Part shown: in pieces, positions 6,214 through 14,828 of the stretch
How positions within the stretch are numbered: the first letter of the stretch is position 1
Layout of the letters: every line of letters begins with the position of its first letter
IMG/VR virus record: IMGVR_UViG_3300015265_000017
Coordinates: 1 to 25,242 of that record
Direction: 5' to 3' (one strand)
DNA length: 25,242 nt
Origin: a virus
Notes under the pieces: model-generated
What the model saw: only the letters and a program-made list of their open reading frames with translations
Database searches by the model: none
What the model was told of the DNA's origin: nothing
Translations under genes and position numbers: made by a program

Positions 6214-7278
6214 TTAAAAGCTGGAGAAGGTTATGGTTCCTGGTATCGCCATGTGCCCAGTGGCGTGCGCGACGTCGGCCGTCGGGCTGACGATGGCGTT
6301 GTCAGACTCACCAGCCGCAATCGAAACAGCCTCGCGCAATCGACTTATCAGGATTGGGGACCCGGGCTTGGAATCGCGGTCGATTAAGTCAGCGACTTCA
6401 GCCCGGACAGCAGCCTGAACGGCGGCCGTGTTGGGCGACAGCTTGACGGCCATGTTCAACGGATCCGCAATCGGGGCAGCCACGAACACCTCCGCCGTTA
6501 CTGGGCGCCTCCCCGGACCATCAATGTAGGCCTGCACCTCGGCGACCTTGGCGGGTGTTGGAATGATGTTGGCCTCGCCGTCGCACACGAACAGCACGGT
6601 TACTGTGCCGGCCCCCATTTGCAGCGGATATACCCAAACGCGCGTCACACCGGGAACCTCTAGCGCCCACAGTTCGTAATCCGCCGCCGCGCCACCGTGT
6701 GGGGGTTGGCGGATCCGCTGTAACAACCGGCTGAGCAATTGAGGGTCGGTTTCAACATCAAGCCCGCCATCGATATCGGTAGCGGCGGCGCCGGTAGATT
6801 GCACACCAGCAACGGGGGACAGGAGAAAAAGCGGGGTCCCCGCAAGGGAGTCACCCGCGGCACCCGCCTCAACAGCGACGACCGTCGGCTGGAGCGTAGT
6901 GCCCGTGAATGATCCGTCTGCCAGCACACGGTATTGAACGCCGTCCTGCCTCTGAAGAATCGTCCCGGCCAGCACCGTCGAACCAACAGCCCCGGTGAGA
7001 AGAACGGCGCCCGTCGAATAATCGGCGGCCTTGCGGAAAACTTTCCAGATCGCCGCCCAACGCTCGAGGTATTCCTTTTCGGCAGTATCAATGATCGCCT
7101 GCCTCGCCGCCCATTCGAGGAAGCCGTACAGCATGTGCACTGCACCCGCCTCAGACCTGCCGATTATCCCAAGCAGGGACCTGCGCAGCACAGCACTTTG
7201 AAGGCCAGTCACCCGGCCACTGATATCGGTGGTAACCCGGTCAATTAGCTCCGGTAATGTGGGTCTTGCAAATGGCAT
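6214..7278 (-). CDS. Baseplate J-like protein (Mu gp47 family)
   Basis: The 354-residue protein opens PFARPTLPELIDRVTTDISGR, with typical baseplate J features: ALRRSLLGIIGRSEAGAVHMLYG-type helix early, the Gln-Arg-Arg-containing GTILQRQDGVQYRV segment, and the GGLDVETDPQLLSRLLQRI / PPHGG motif that marks this family. It forms the baseplate wedge of contractile tails. The start at 7278 gives a TGATG overlap with the gp46-like stop; the upstream extension to 7311 has no support. Confidence 0.92.
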   Translation of the reverse strand: MPFARPTLPELIDRVTTDISGRVTGLQSAVLRRSLLGIIGRSEAGAVHMLYGFLEWAARQAIIDTAEKEYLERWAAIWKVFRKAADYSTGAVLLTGAVGSTVLAGTILQRQDGVQYRVLADGSFTGTTLQPTVVAVEAGAAGDSLAGTPLFLLSPVAGVQSTGAAATDIDGGLDVETDPQLLSRLLQRIRQPPHGGAAADYELWALEVPGVTRVWVYPLQMGAGTVTVLFVCDGEANIIPTPAKVAEVQAYIDGPGRRPVTAEVFVAAPIADPLNMAVKLSPNTAAVQAAVRAEVADLIDRDSKPGSPILISRLREAVSIAAGESDNAIVSPTADVAHATGHMAIPGTITFSSF

Positions 7279-7745
7279 CAGGCAGCCCTCTTGCCGGCCT
7301 GAGCCGACCATTCGTAGTTGTATCGATAGCGAACCGATTGGCCGGTCGGCCGGTCGATGTTGATTTCCAGCAGCATTACACCCATGGAGTAGAACGAAGC
7401 CGCGACACTTATCGTGGTTGCGACCATGTCGTCGATCATCCAGGCCAGCGCCTCGCGACAGTACTGCTCTGCCCTGCTGAGGATCTGTGGCAACTGCTTC
7501 TCGCGGGCCAGCAGCCAGAGCAGCGAACCTGTCTGGTCAGTAGCTGATACGGCGGTGATGTCACCCCAGTACCCACGCAGATCATCCTGCGGGTACTCCG
7601 GTGGGATCTGTTCGGCACTCGCGCGGCGGTCAGTGAACAGGCTGATGATTACTGCTGTCTCCAGACCGTCATCGCGTTCCAAGTCAAACCCGAAAAGAAC
7701 GAGGTCGCCGCCGAACTCGCTCATTACCATTGCGGCATCGGCCAT
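7278..7745 (-). CDS. Mu gp46-like baseplate protein
   Basis: The 155-residue product shows the GP46 family pattern: an acidic N-terminal region (VLFGFDLERDDGLETAVIISLFTDRRA), the conserved DDLRGYWGD motif, LLWLLAREKQ and a C-terminal substrate-like strand (MGVMLLEINIDRP). In Mu-like tails it is a baseplate wedge component equivalent to T4 gp25. Both ends overlap neighbours as TGATG, consistent with tight translational coupling in the baseplate block. Confidence 0.9.
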   Translation of the reverse strand: MADAAMVMSEFGGDLVLFGFDLERDDGLETAVIISLFTDRRASAEQIPPEYPQDDLRGYWGDITAVSATDQTGSLLWLLAREKQLPQILSRAEQYCREALAWMIDDMVATTISVAASFYSMGVMLLEINIDRPTGQSVRYRYNYEWSAQAGKRAA

Positions 7746-8245
7746 CAGTTTGGTACTCCCGCGCCGCTATTCGAATGAGTGTGTGTGCTGTCGATGTGTT
7801 TGCCATTGTTGGTGATAGTGCCGGTCGTGGTGATGTTGCCGACCACCTCCAGATTCCCAATGATCTTGATCGTCGGCGCTTCGACTTCAACGTGCTGAAC
7901 GGCAGTCACCTTGATCATGTCGCGCAGCAGTTCGATCTTGTTTCCTTGGTCGTCGTACACAGCAACCTCGCCAGCTTCCAGCGGGATGCGGTACCGGCGG
8001 TCGTCAACAACAAGCACGATGCCCTGCTCCCGGTTTCCGCCGACGGCAGCGAAAGCTACGTCGCCTCCAGTCGGGTGACTGGTAAAGCCGTAGTTCTGCA
8101 TGCGCTCTACACCATCACGCAGTTCGTCCTTCAACAGCTCTACCTGCAGCTGCTGCCGACCATTGGAGTCATTTACGCTACGCAGCACACCGCGCGCGAA
8201 CATCATCATCACGCGGTTGCCGATTTCACGAACCGGGTTACCCAT
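7745..8245 (-). CDS. Baseplate spike protein (gpV / Mu gp45 family)
   Basis: The 166-residue product has an N-terminal OB-like region (VREIGNRVMMMFARGVL ... LQVELLKDELRDGVERMQNYGF) and a C-terminal repetitive beta part (PTIKIIGNLEVVGNITTTG), expected to form a trimeric beta-helix needle. It ends with HIDSTHTHSNSGAG: a His-x-His element like the metal-binding tip of P2 gpV and Mu gp45 spikes. The spike pierces the outer membrane. Its start overlaps the upstream hub gene stop (ATGGGTAA). Confidence 0.9.
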   Translation of the reverse strand: MGNPVREIGNRVMMMFARGVLRSVNDSNGRQQLQVELLKDELRDGVERMQNYGFTSHPTGGDVAFAAVGGNREQGIVLVVDDRRYRIPLEAGEVAVYDDQGNKIELLRDMIKVTAVQHVEVEAPTIKIIGNLEVVGNITTTGTITNNGKHIDSTHTHSNSGAGVPN

Positions 8246-9356
8246 CCTTCTTGTCCTCTTCCCCGATGGCCTCGGCCCAGATGTTTCGCCCGCCCTTCTT
8301 CCCAGCCTTCCCTTTTTTGGAATCAGGCGGCTCAGGCGAAAATGCCTGCGGGCTTACGATATCGAGCTTCGTTGTAGTGCCACCTTCGCCACGCTCATAG
8401 GTGGCCTGACGGATGATCATTTGCCCATCCAGACGCAACCACGATGACTTGACTTGGACCAACATTCCCGCCTCCCAAAGCGGGCCGCCGGGACTTTGGC
8501 GCCATCCTTGGACAGTGATGGACGCAGAAGCCGATTTCCCGAGTCGACTATTGGCTTCCCACGTAGCGCGCTCCTGGGCGCTGCTGCTCGACCCACCCGA
8601 CTCGGCGACGACGAGCAAGGGCCGGTAGCGCCTGATGCCGCTGTCATTGGCGCCCCCTTCAATATGGGCCTCGGTATCGCCTTCACTGTAAGGGCTGTAT
8701 GCGGCCTGACCTTTGACCAGGTAGCTGCTGAAGCGCTGGCTGTGATCGATGCTGCCTGAGGCGCTGAGAATGTTTTCGCCCTGAACCAACCCAACCGACG
8801 CACGCTTATTTCCGGCGCGAGTGATCAGCAGCCCGCCGGCGCCGTCCGGCATAAGCAAAAGTCGACGCTGCCTGGCGTAACGATCAATGGCCTCAAATGC
8901 CGTTTCACCCTGCTGCAACTTGCACACAGGGAAAACCTCACCCACTGCGACATCGGCAGAAACACCAACCCCGAACGGTTTAGCCAGGATCTGGGCGAAG
9001 CGAAGAAGATCAATGTTTTTCCACTCGTCCGGAGTATGCACAGCGCTGCAATCAATCAGGTCTGCCGTGCGGTCACGCCCCTGAATATTGATGGTGTGGT
9101 CGTTAGCGCTGAAAGACGGTTTAAAGATGTCGACATAGCCGATCACCAACGCCACCCCGCCCAGACGAACTTCGCATTTATCACCAGGCAGGATCGGCCA
9201 TGGCTCTTCCTGTGCAGCCGTCCCGTCTTGCCCTTCCCAGCGCTCGGTAAGCGTCACAGTGAACGCACCGGATGAAGCATCAACTGCACGAGTAACGCCA
9301 AGCTGAGTCCAGCCCGCGTAATTCATCCCGTTGACCAGCAGCTCAAGGTCATCCAT
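8238..9356 (-). CDS. Baseplate hub protein (Mu gp44 / gpD-like)
   Basis: The 372-residue product begins MDDLELLVNGMNYAGWTQLGVTRAVD and contains the hub-type segments KCEVRLGGVALVIGYVD, GRDRTADLIDCSA and LRFAQILAKPFGVGVS found in Mu gp44 and related T4 gp27-like hubs. It sits at the centre of the baseplate above the spike. I chose the ATG at 9356 because it overlaps the gp43-like stop (ATGGATGA), with GAGG upstream; a GTG at 9383 would add nine residues. The C terminus is basic (KKGKAGKKGGRN). Confidence 0.9.
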   Translation of the reverse strand: MDDLELLVNGMNYAGWTQLGVTRAVDASSGAFTVTLTERWEGQDGTAAQEEPWPILPGDKCEVRLGGVALVIGYVDIFKPSFSANDHTINIQGRDRTADLIDCSAVHTPDEWKNIDLLRFAQILAKPFGVGVSADVAVGEVFPVCKLQQGETAFEAIDRYARQRRLLLMPDGAGGLLITRAGNKRASVGLVQGENILSASGSIDHSQRFSSYLVKGQAAYSPYSEGDTEAHIEGGANDSGIRRYRPLLVVAESGGSSSSAQERATWEANSRLGKSASASITVQGWRQSPGGPLWEAGMLVQVKSSWLRLDGQMIIRQATYERGEGGTTTKLDIVSPQAFSPEPPDSKKGKAGKKGGRNIWAEAIGEEDKKDG

Positions 9357-10608
9357 TTGCAAGAACCTCAAGTTGTTGTCCACCCGCCAGAAAGCCCGGT
9401 CGACGCGGATCGTTGCGCTTCACGATGTCTTCGGCACGGCTGGCATCGCCATAAAGCTGATAGGCCACGACCAACGACGGAAGCGTCTGCCGTGGCGAAA
9501 AGGTCGCCAAGCGCGGCAGATCCTGCTCTGGGTCTGGCACGGCCTGAACAATGGCGGTACGCAGATCAGTGACCGCCACATAGACAAGGTCACTGCTCGT
9601 TGTCTCGCTCTCCTGATCCAGACTGTCTGCAAGCTCGGTCCGCACGGCAACGGCTGCCTCGTAGCTGTCGTACTTCGTCGGAGCCGATGTGGTTTTCGTG
9701 CCGCCTTTCGAGACATATTCAGTTGATTGGGTGACAACCGCCGCTACCGCTGCCTGCGAAATTGCGGCATGCCGCACCAACCCGGCAACTGCACTTGTGT
9801 TGGTGACTACCTGCTGACGACTCGGCGTCCTGTTGGTAGAGCTGCTGCTGGAACTGCTGTCGCTCGAAAAGTACTGGTTGTACAAACTCGTCAGCATTCC
9901 GAAAGCGCTTCCTCCGAAAGCGGACCGGATGCTGCTGATTGCATCGACGACCCGGTCGGCAAATTCAAAGGGTTGCTGAATCAGATCGAACGCTTCCGAA
10001 CCGATGCTTTTTACCTTGTCGTAATAGTCGGACACAGCCTGTATGTCACTGGAGACAATAAACTCAGGCGAACTTAGGAAATCGCTTAAACCCTTTATTT
10101 GCGACGTCGCGGCCTCTGCAACAAAAGACGGGTAGCCTTTGGTGAGGAAATCAGAAACGAAACTTTCTTTGCTGGCCTCCGTGACCGCGCCGGCCTTTTC
10201 ACTGATCGCGTTTACGTTGTCTACTTTCGCCGAAGGGTACGACGCCTCTCCAGCTTCGAGAAACGTCATCGCGACGGTGCACGTGCCACCCTCTTCCGAT
10301 GATTCACTCACCGTCAGCCCGCGGCAGACGACCGTCATTTCGCCACGATACGGGTGAACCAGAACGCCAGGGCCTGCTTGTTCGCAAGCCTTGATCAGTT
10401 CTTCCCGGGCAACGTCGTACTCCTTGCCCAGTAAATAGCCAGTGATGCCGAACTCCCTCGACTTGCGGCCGAGGTCTTCGGTGTACGGAATATCGCGCTG
10501 TGCTGTTTCGTGTACTGCTTGGCGCCGGCCATGACTGCTGTCCGCCGTGGCCACAAAAAAGCCCACGCCGCGAAAAGTCGCGGCGCGGTAGTTGTCTCGC
10601 CAGGCCAT
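9349..10608 (-). CDS. DNA circularisation protein N-like (Mu gp43 family)
   Basis: The 419-residue protein begins with the DNA_circ_N domain (WRDNYRAATFRGVGFFV, then ERDIPYTEDLGRKSREFGITGYL-type sequence, about residues 1-100). In Mu-like phages this protein is made between tape measure and hub and is associated with the tail tip or baseplate; the DNA-circularisation name is historical. A Ser-rich run lies near residue 250. The centre and C terminus are helical (EDIVKRNDPRRPGFLAGGQ). It starts 12 bases after the tape measure stop. Confidence 0.88.
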   Translation of the reverse strand: MAWRDNYRAATFRGVGFFVATADSSHGRRQAVHETAQRDIPYTEDLGRKSREFGITGYLLGKEYDVAREELIKACEQAGPGVLVHPYRGEMTVVCRGLTVSESSEEGGTCTVAMTFLEAGEASYPSAKVDNVNAISEKAGAVTEASKESFVSDFLTKGYPSFVAEAATSQIKGLSDFLSSPEFIVSSDIQAVSDYYDKVKSIGSEAFDLIQQPFEFADRVVDAISSIRSAFGGSAFGMLTSLYNQYFSSDSSSSSSSTNRTPSRQQVVTNTSAVAGLVRHAAISQAAVAAVVTQSTEYVSKGGTKTTSAPTKYDSYEAAVAVRTELADSLDQESETTSSDLVYVAVTDLRTAIVQAVPDPEQDLPRLATFSPRQTLPSLVVAYQLYGDASRAEDIVKRNDPRRPGFLAGGQQLEVLANG

Positions 10609-10620
10609 GGGAAACTCCGG

Positions 10621-12375
10621 TTATGGGGCCATCATCGAATAGCCGATATCGGTGTCGAAGGTTGCGCCCTGACTTCCCTCGGTTTTCACCTTTGAGCCTG
10701 CAGGCACATTGTTCAGGTCGACCTGCACCCTCACCGCCTGTGGCGGTGGTGCAATTTGCTGAGCGGCATCCCGCCCAATCTGGGCCGCACGACGACCGAG
10801 GTCTGTGTTTGCTGCGGCTGTGCCGGGCGCCGACAGAGTACTTTTAGGACTGCCAGTACCAACTCCCGACAGAGTACTTTCGGGGCTGCTGGTACCGCCC
10901 GCCGGCGCGGTGCCTTGCTCAATGGATACGCTAGCCCCATCAATCCCCAACAGTTCCTTGGCCCAATCAGGCAATCCGTTTTTTATAGCGGAAACTGCTG
11001 CGGTGATTTTCTCGCCAAGGATCGCCCCGAGATCCCAGCCAGTCAGATACTTAATGAGACCGTTAAAGGCCTCCATCATCAGCCTGACAGGGTTGTATTC
11101 CTGCCATACCTTCAAGATGCCATTGATGATCCCGTCAGAGAATGCGGCTTTAACGCGCCCCCACTTATCCTCGAAGAACTTCGCAATTGCGTCCCAGTTT
11201 TTGTAAACGATATAGGCGGCGCCTGCGATCGCCACTACAGCGGCAAGGAACCAGCCCACCGGGGTCAAGGTAATTGCCACGCCCAAGCCTTTCAAAGCCA
11301 CTGCGAGATTCAGGACCGCCATCACCAAACCACCGCCGATGTACAGACCCAGAGCAGTGAAGATGAGGTTGGCTGCCCCGAAGGTGTCCGACAGCGACTG
11401 AAAAACATCGATTACAGGCTGCACGCGATCATGCAGGTCACCCAGAAAACCGGTGACCTTCTCTATATTTTCGGGCAGGTTCTCAGCGAACGACGCTGCA
11501 AACGCCTCGATCTGTGGCCGGTATTTCACGATGGTTTCGATCAGTTGAGCACCAAGCTTGTTCAACTGAGGAACCAGGGCGCTACCGATGCTATTGCCGA
11601 CGCCGGTCAATGCTGCATGAATCGTGTCGAGCGTATCGCCGAAGGCTTCACCCTCACGCACAGCATCATCGGAAATGACCAGGCCGAGGCGGCGAGCCTC
11701 GTCCGACATTTCTTTAAGTCCTGCGCTACCGCCACGAATCAGGGGCAGCAACTCGGTGGCGCTTTTACCGAAGATCTTCACGGCGGCCTGCGCCTGCAGC
11801 GAGGGATCTTTGATCTTCGAAATGCGATCGACAAAAGTGTCGAACAGCGCGTCAGAACTTTTCAGTTTTCCGGACGCGTCCTTGATGTTGATGCCAAGCC
11901 CTTTGAACATTTCCTTAAGTTCTTTAGAGCCGGCCGTGGCTGCACCAACGTTGATCTGCATCTTCTGTAAGGCACCACCCAGCGTTTCCGCCGACGACCC
12001 CGTCAGCTTTGCCGCAAAGCCCAGCTCCTGGAATCGTTCGCGGCTGATACCGGTACGTTCGGCGGTATCGCCGATTGCGCCTGTCGCGTCAGCGAACCCT
12101 TGGAAAAACAGGTTCAATGCTGCACCTGTAATGCCGAGTGTCGCGCCAAGCCCAAGCAATCTCTTGGTGCTGGACGAAACCGCATTACCAATTCCGCCAA
12201 TGGCGCTGCCAACACCTTTCAAACTGTTGGTGAAGACTGGCAGCCCAACCCGATCAAGCGCCCCGGTGATGCCGGCACTTGCCGCCTTGACCTTGCCAAA
12301 GATTCCTCGCAAAGGAGCAGTGACCCGATCAACAGCCTTGATGATTAAGCTTAGGGAGTATCCTTTGTCTGCCAT
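10621..12375 (-). CDS. Tape measure protein
   Basis: The 584-residue product is a typical tape measure protein: an N terminus [19 protein letters not shown], then long Ala/Gly/Leu-rich helical and hydrophobic stretches, including two strongly hydrophobic segments near residues 340-400. It sets tail length and is probably ejected with the DNA. The moderate length implies a rather short contractile tail. Near residue 500 there is a P/S/T-rich linker with a 12-residue repeat (ESTLSGVGT / KSTLSAPGT). The start overlaps the end of the frameshifted chaperone frame by 25 bases, the usual chaperone/tape-measure order. Confidence 0.93.
   Translation of the reverse strand: MADKGYSLSLIIKAVDRVTAPLRGIFGKVKAASAGITGALDRVGLPVFTNSLKGVGSAIGGIGNAVSSSTKRLLGLGATLGITGAALNLFFQGFADATGAIGDTAERTGISRERFQELGFAAKLTGSSAETLGGALQKMQINVGAATAGSKELKEMFKGLGINIKDASGKLKSSDALFDTFVDRISKIKDPSLQAQAAVKIFGKSATELLPLIRGGSAGLKEMSDEARRLGLVISDDAVREGEAFGDTLDTIHAALTGVGNSIGSALVPQLNKLGAQLIETIVKYRPQIEAFAASFAENLPENIEKVTGFLGDLHDRVQPVIDVFQSLSDTFGAANLIFTALGLYIGGGLVMAVLNLAVALKGLGVAITLTPVGWFLAAVVAIAGAAYIVYKNWDAIAKFFEDKWGRVKAAFSDGIINGILKVWQEYNPVRLMMEAFNGLIKYLTGWDLGAILGEKITAAVSAIKNGLPDWAKELLGIDGASVSIEQGTAPAGGTSSPESTLSGVGTGSPKSTLSAPGTAAANTDLGRRAAQIGRDAAQQIAPPPQAVRVQVDLNNVPAGSKVKTEGSQGATFDTDIGYSMMAP
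10830..10880. repeat. Short direct repeat inside the tape measure gene
   Basis: The 15-mer CCGACAGAGTACTTT occurs at 10830-10844 and 10866-10880, a 36-base period that gives two 12-residue units in the linker. It keeps the reading frame and looks like a small in-frame duplication. Confidence 0.8.
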
Positions 12376-12778
12376 TCAACCCATTCCTCGGTGCGCTCAA
12401 GCCACCAGTTCAGTTCCTCGAAATCCATTTCCATGACTTCCGATGGCTGAACACTCATGACCTTGACGACGACAGTCACTCCTGACTGCCACCCCCGAGG
12501 TGCTTCAGCAAAAAATCGCGAGCTTCCTGAATGACGGCGGCCTGGTCGTCCTCGCTTAACTCTTCAATGAGTGCCGGCGGATGGCCGATCATCTTCGCGC
12601 CGAGATCAATCAGCGTGGCGAAGTCAATGTCGACCCCGCCGCTACCCTTGCCGTCAGAGGTGACGCGCAGCGCATGGCCACGCAGGTACTTCAGCTTGCG
12701 GGTGACGGTCAGTTCGCTGAACGTGTCTTTGCCGAACGTGGCCTGCTCTACCAGTTGAATCGTTTTTTCCTTTGCCAT
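12351..12778 (-). CDS. Frameshifted tail assembly chaperone (gpE+E'-like product)
   Basis: This is the predicted -1 frameshift product. The chaperone is read in frame 0 for 90 codons, slips at T_TTT_TTG (12509-12515), then continues for 52 codons with no stop until TAA at 12351. The extension ends [18 protein letters not shown], closely like the P2 E' / gpE extension (LNWWLER type), which is the strongest evidence that the second frame is coding. Predicted length is 142 residues. In P2 and Mu, both forms are needed for tail assembly around the tape measure. The extension could also be made from ATG at 12434 or 12458, but neither has a good ribosome site. Confidence 0.8.
12476..12778 (-). CDS. 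Tail assembly chaperone, short form (Mu gp41-like)
   Basis: The 100-residue protein ([34 protein letters not shown], then [27 protein letters not shown]) matches the phage tail assembly chaperone family found between tail tube and tape measure in Mu- and P2-like phages. It is a scaffold for tail assembly and is not expected in the virion. Its start overlaps the tube stop (TAATG). The frame-0 product ends with [11 protein letters not shown] just after the slippery site. Confidence 0.88.
   Translation of the reverse strand: MAKEKTIQLVEQATFGKDTFSELTVTRKLKYLRGHALRVTSDGKGSGGVDIDFATLIDLGAKMIGHPPALIEELSEDDQAAVIQEARDFLLKHLGGGSQE
12509..12515 (-). promoter_or_regulatory. Programmed -1 frameshift slippery site
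   Basis: The minus-strand heptamer T_TTT_TTG is in register with the chaperone frame (gaT TTT TTG), so both tRNAs can re-pair one base back. It fits the X_XXY_YYZ rule and lies 10 codons before the frame-0 stop. The -1 frame beyond it is open for 52 codons and ends in a gpE-like sequence. Confidence 0.78.
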
Positions 12779-13146
12779 TACGCGACTTCCTCGGCAGACA
12801 TGCCTTCAAAACGGCAAGCAATGTTGCCTTCTTCAGTGTTGCCGGTGCCGTCGCCGGCGTACCAGGCCTCACTCAGGGTGATGACCTTGCCGTTGGCGAG
12901 TTCCAGCGTGATGGTAGCTTCGTCGAGCGTGACCAGATCCTCGAGGCTGAGCTCGTTGCGGTCAGTGATCTCTCCTTCAACGAAAGGAATCTGAGGGGTT
13001 TCTTTGTAGCCGTGTACGGTGTCGGCGCCGATAACGCCTTCACGCTTCGGCTTGCCGAGGTTGTAAGTAAAGTTGCCCTTGGCGAAGTAAATGTCGCCGT
13101 TGACCTTCAAGGCGATGGTGCCGCCAATACGGTTTTTGCCTGCCAT
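12778..13146 (-). CDS. Tail tube protein (Mu gpM-like)
   Basis: The 122-residue protein starts NRIGGTIALKVNGDIYFAKGNFTYNLG and matches the Mu-type tail tube family in length, position and this N-terminal beta pattern. It forms the inner tube inside the sheath. The start has a strong AGGAGA ribosome site six bases upstream, fitting a highly expressed virion protein. It follows the sheath gene after 24 bases. Confidence 0.92.
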   Translation of the reverse strand: MAGKNRIGGTIALKVNGDIYFAKGNFTYNLGKPKREGVIGADTVHGYKETPQIPFVEGEITDRNELSLEDLVTLDEATITLELANGKVITLSEAWYAGDGTGNTEEGNIACRFEGMSAEEVA

Positions 13147-13170
13147 GGTTTATCTCCTGGCGATTCGCCG

Positions 13171-14643
13171 TTACAGGCGGAACTGAATTTTGTTGGCGAC
13201 AATGCGCAGTTGATTGACCAGGTCCGGCGGCAGCAGCATATCCATCCGGTTCGGGTCGCTTTCGTTTCGCTCGCCGATCAGGTTGGCTTTGAAGTCAGCC
13301 ATGTTTTCGACCAAACCCAGGCGCTCCCACTCGCGAAATTTCGAAACGGCCTCGGCCTTCATCAGCACCGGCGTCACCACCGGTTGCCCAATGCCATAGC
13401 GAGTCCCGTCGTTCGCCAGTTTGTGGCGCGGATATTTACGCAGGATGTAGTCGCGCCAGTCGTGGCGGATGTACATCAGGGTGAACAACGTCTCGCTGTC
13501 CAGGTAACTGATATCAGCGCCCCCGGCGGTGTTCGTTTTGTAGGTCGTGATCAGACGCTCAACAACCATTGTGCCGTCGTTGTTGACCTTGCTGGTTGCG
13601 ATGCCATCAAACAGCAGCAGGTTGCGTTCCTGATTGGTGAACTTGTCGGCCGCCGCCGGCGCCAAGCACCAGGCGTACTGCAGATTCTGAATTGGGCGAG
13701 CCGGGTCGATTGCGGCGTAGAGCGCTGCAATCGCCATGGTTTCAGCGGCCTTCTCATAAGCCGGCATCGGCTCATCGTTGGCCATCATGATGACCAAGTG
13801 CTGGTTGTTATGGCTGTCTCCGAGAGTACCGAGCGAGCCTTGAGTACCGCGAGCGGCGGTGAAAGCGTGCGCTTCAATTTCCCGATCCCAAGCGAATCGA
13901 CTGTTGAGCTCAGCTTTCACGGTAGCCAGCGTTGCTGCATCCGAGTAAGGCAGACCCCATACCTGGAACCACTCATCACCCAAGGCGGCCAGTGCGGCGC
14001 CAAGATCCGGATTACCAGAGCCGCCGGTGAAGGCGCTGATGGTGACGGCGACGCCAGCCGGTAAGACTTGGCCGGTGTAGTAGTTCACCCGGGCATTCAA
14101 GCTGTTGCCGGCCTCTCCCTTGTGGCGACTGGTGATTGTGACAGTGCCGGTCGCTGCGGTGGCGGTGACTGGCATATCATCCGCAGCGGTGATAGCCGCG
14201 ACCACGGCAGTGGCGATAGCTGTCGCGGTATCGCCGCTGAGCACCCCAATAGACACCCGGCGACCTGCAATCATCAGCTCAACGGTGCCGGATGCAGTCG
14301 CTGGACCGGTGAAGGCCAGGGTGGCAGCGGCAGTAACGCCAGCGGGATTGTCGATCACCGGCATAACTTGCAGTTCGGTGTAGGTGTCGATGGCCATCAC
14401 GGCGCGGATCATGCCCGCCAACATCGAGCCTTTGCCAAACTGGACGTCGGCCTGCGCCGGGCTGGTGATGCGGATCAGGGTATTGGCGGCGGCCAGACCA
14501 CCAGCGAGCTTTTGGCCAATCAGCAAACGGCGATAGCTGACCGGCTGAGGCCCGCGAACTGCCTTACTGTTATCGATCTCGCTGTAGACACCAGGCTTGC
14601 GAAGGGCGCCGGCGCCAGGGATCGTATCCATTCCAATGGTCAT
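13171..14643 (-). CDS. Contractile tail sheath protein (Mu gpL-like)
   Basis: The 490-residue protein is a Mu-type sheath: N-terminal PGVYSEIDNSKAVRG strand, YRRLLIGQKLAGG, a large variable insertion domain (about 95-190, TATAIATAVVAAITAAD), and a conserved C-terminal part (TLFTLMYIRHDWRDYILRKYPRHKLA, GQPVVTPVLMKAE). Its presence shows a contractile, myovirus-type tail. The start overlaps the DUF2635 gene stop as ATGA. Confidence 0.95.
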   Translation of the reverse strand: MTIGMDTIPGAGALRKPGVYSEIDNSKAVRGPQPVSYRRLLIGQKLAGGLAAANTLIRITSPAQADVQFGKGSMLAGMIRAVMAIDTYTELQVMPVIDNPAGVTAAATLAFTGPATASGTVELMIAGRRVSIGVLSGDTATAIATAVVAAITAADDMPVTATAATGTVTITSRHKGEAGNSLNARVNYYTGQVLPAGVAVTISAFTGGSGNPDLGAALAALGDEWFQVWGLPYSDAATLATVKAELNSRFAWDREIEAHAFTAARGTQGSLGTLGDSHNNQHLVIMMANDEPMPAYEKAAETMAIAALYAAIDPARPIQNLQYAWCLAPAAADKFTNQERNLLLFDGIATSKVNNDGTMVVERLITTYKTNTAGGADISYLDSETLFTLMYIRHDWRDYILRKYPRHKLANDGTRYGIGQPVVTPVLMKAEAVSKFREWERLGLVENMADFKANLIGERNESDPNRMDMLLPPDLVNQLRIVANKIQFRL

Positions 14644-14828
14644 TGTTTTTCACCCTTGGTTTCGGCCGGTACCGCAGCCTTTTCGATAACGATGTCACCG
14701 GCCTTTTCCTTGCGCAGCCAGTAACTGTTGAGTTCCACAGTCTTGCCTGCTGGCTCGATCTGTTCGTAGGTGTCTGGATGTCTCACCAGGCGGCCCTCGG
14801 CCGGCTTCACGAGCACACGCGTGGTCAT
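14640..14828 (-). CDS. Small DUF2635-like protein (Mu gp38 position)
   Basis: This 62-residue product (RVLVKPAEGRLVRHPDTYEQI, then AGKTVELNSYWLRKEKAGDI) matches the DUF2635 family, found directly upstream of sheath genes in Mu-like tails. Function is not established. It overlaps both neighbours as ATGA. No membrane segment or signal is seen. Confidence 0.85.
   Translation of the reverse strand: MTTRVLVKPAEGRLVRHPDTYEQIEPAGKTVELNSYWLRKEKAGDIVIEKAAVPAETKGEKQ

Noticed and set aside
10756-11970. Long + strand frame of 404 codons opposite the tape measure
   Set aside because: Antisense to a well-supported gene; no ribosome site, no family pattern; long mirror frames are expected in GC-rich DNA.
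12772-14064. Long + strand frame of 430 codons opposite sheath and tube
   Set aside because: Shadow of two clearly recognised tail genes with tight overlaps; no protein family features.
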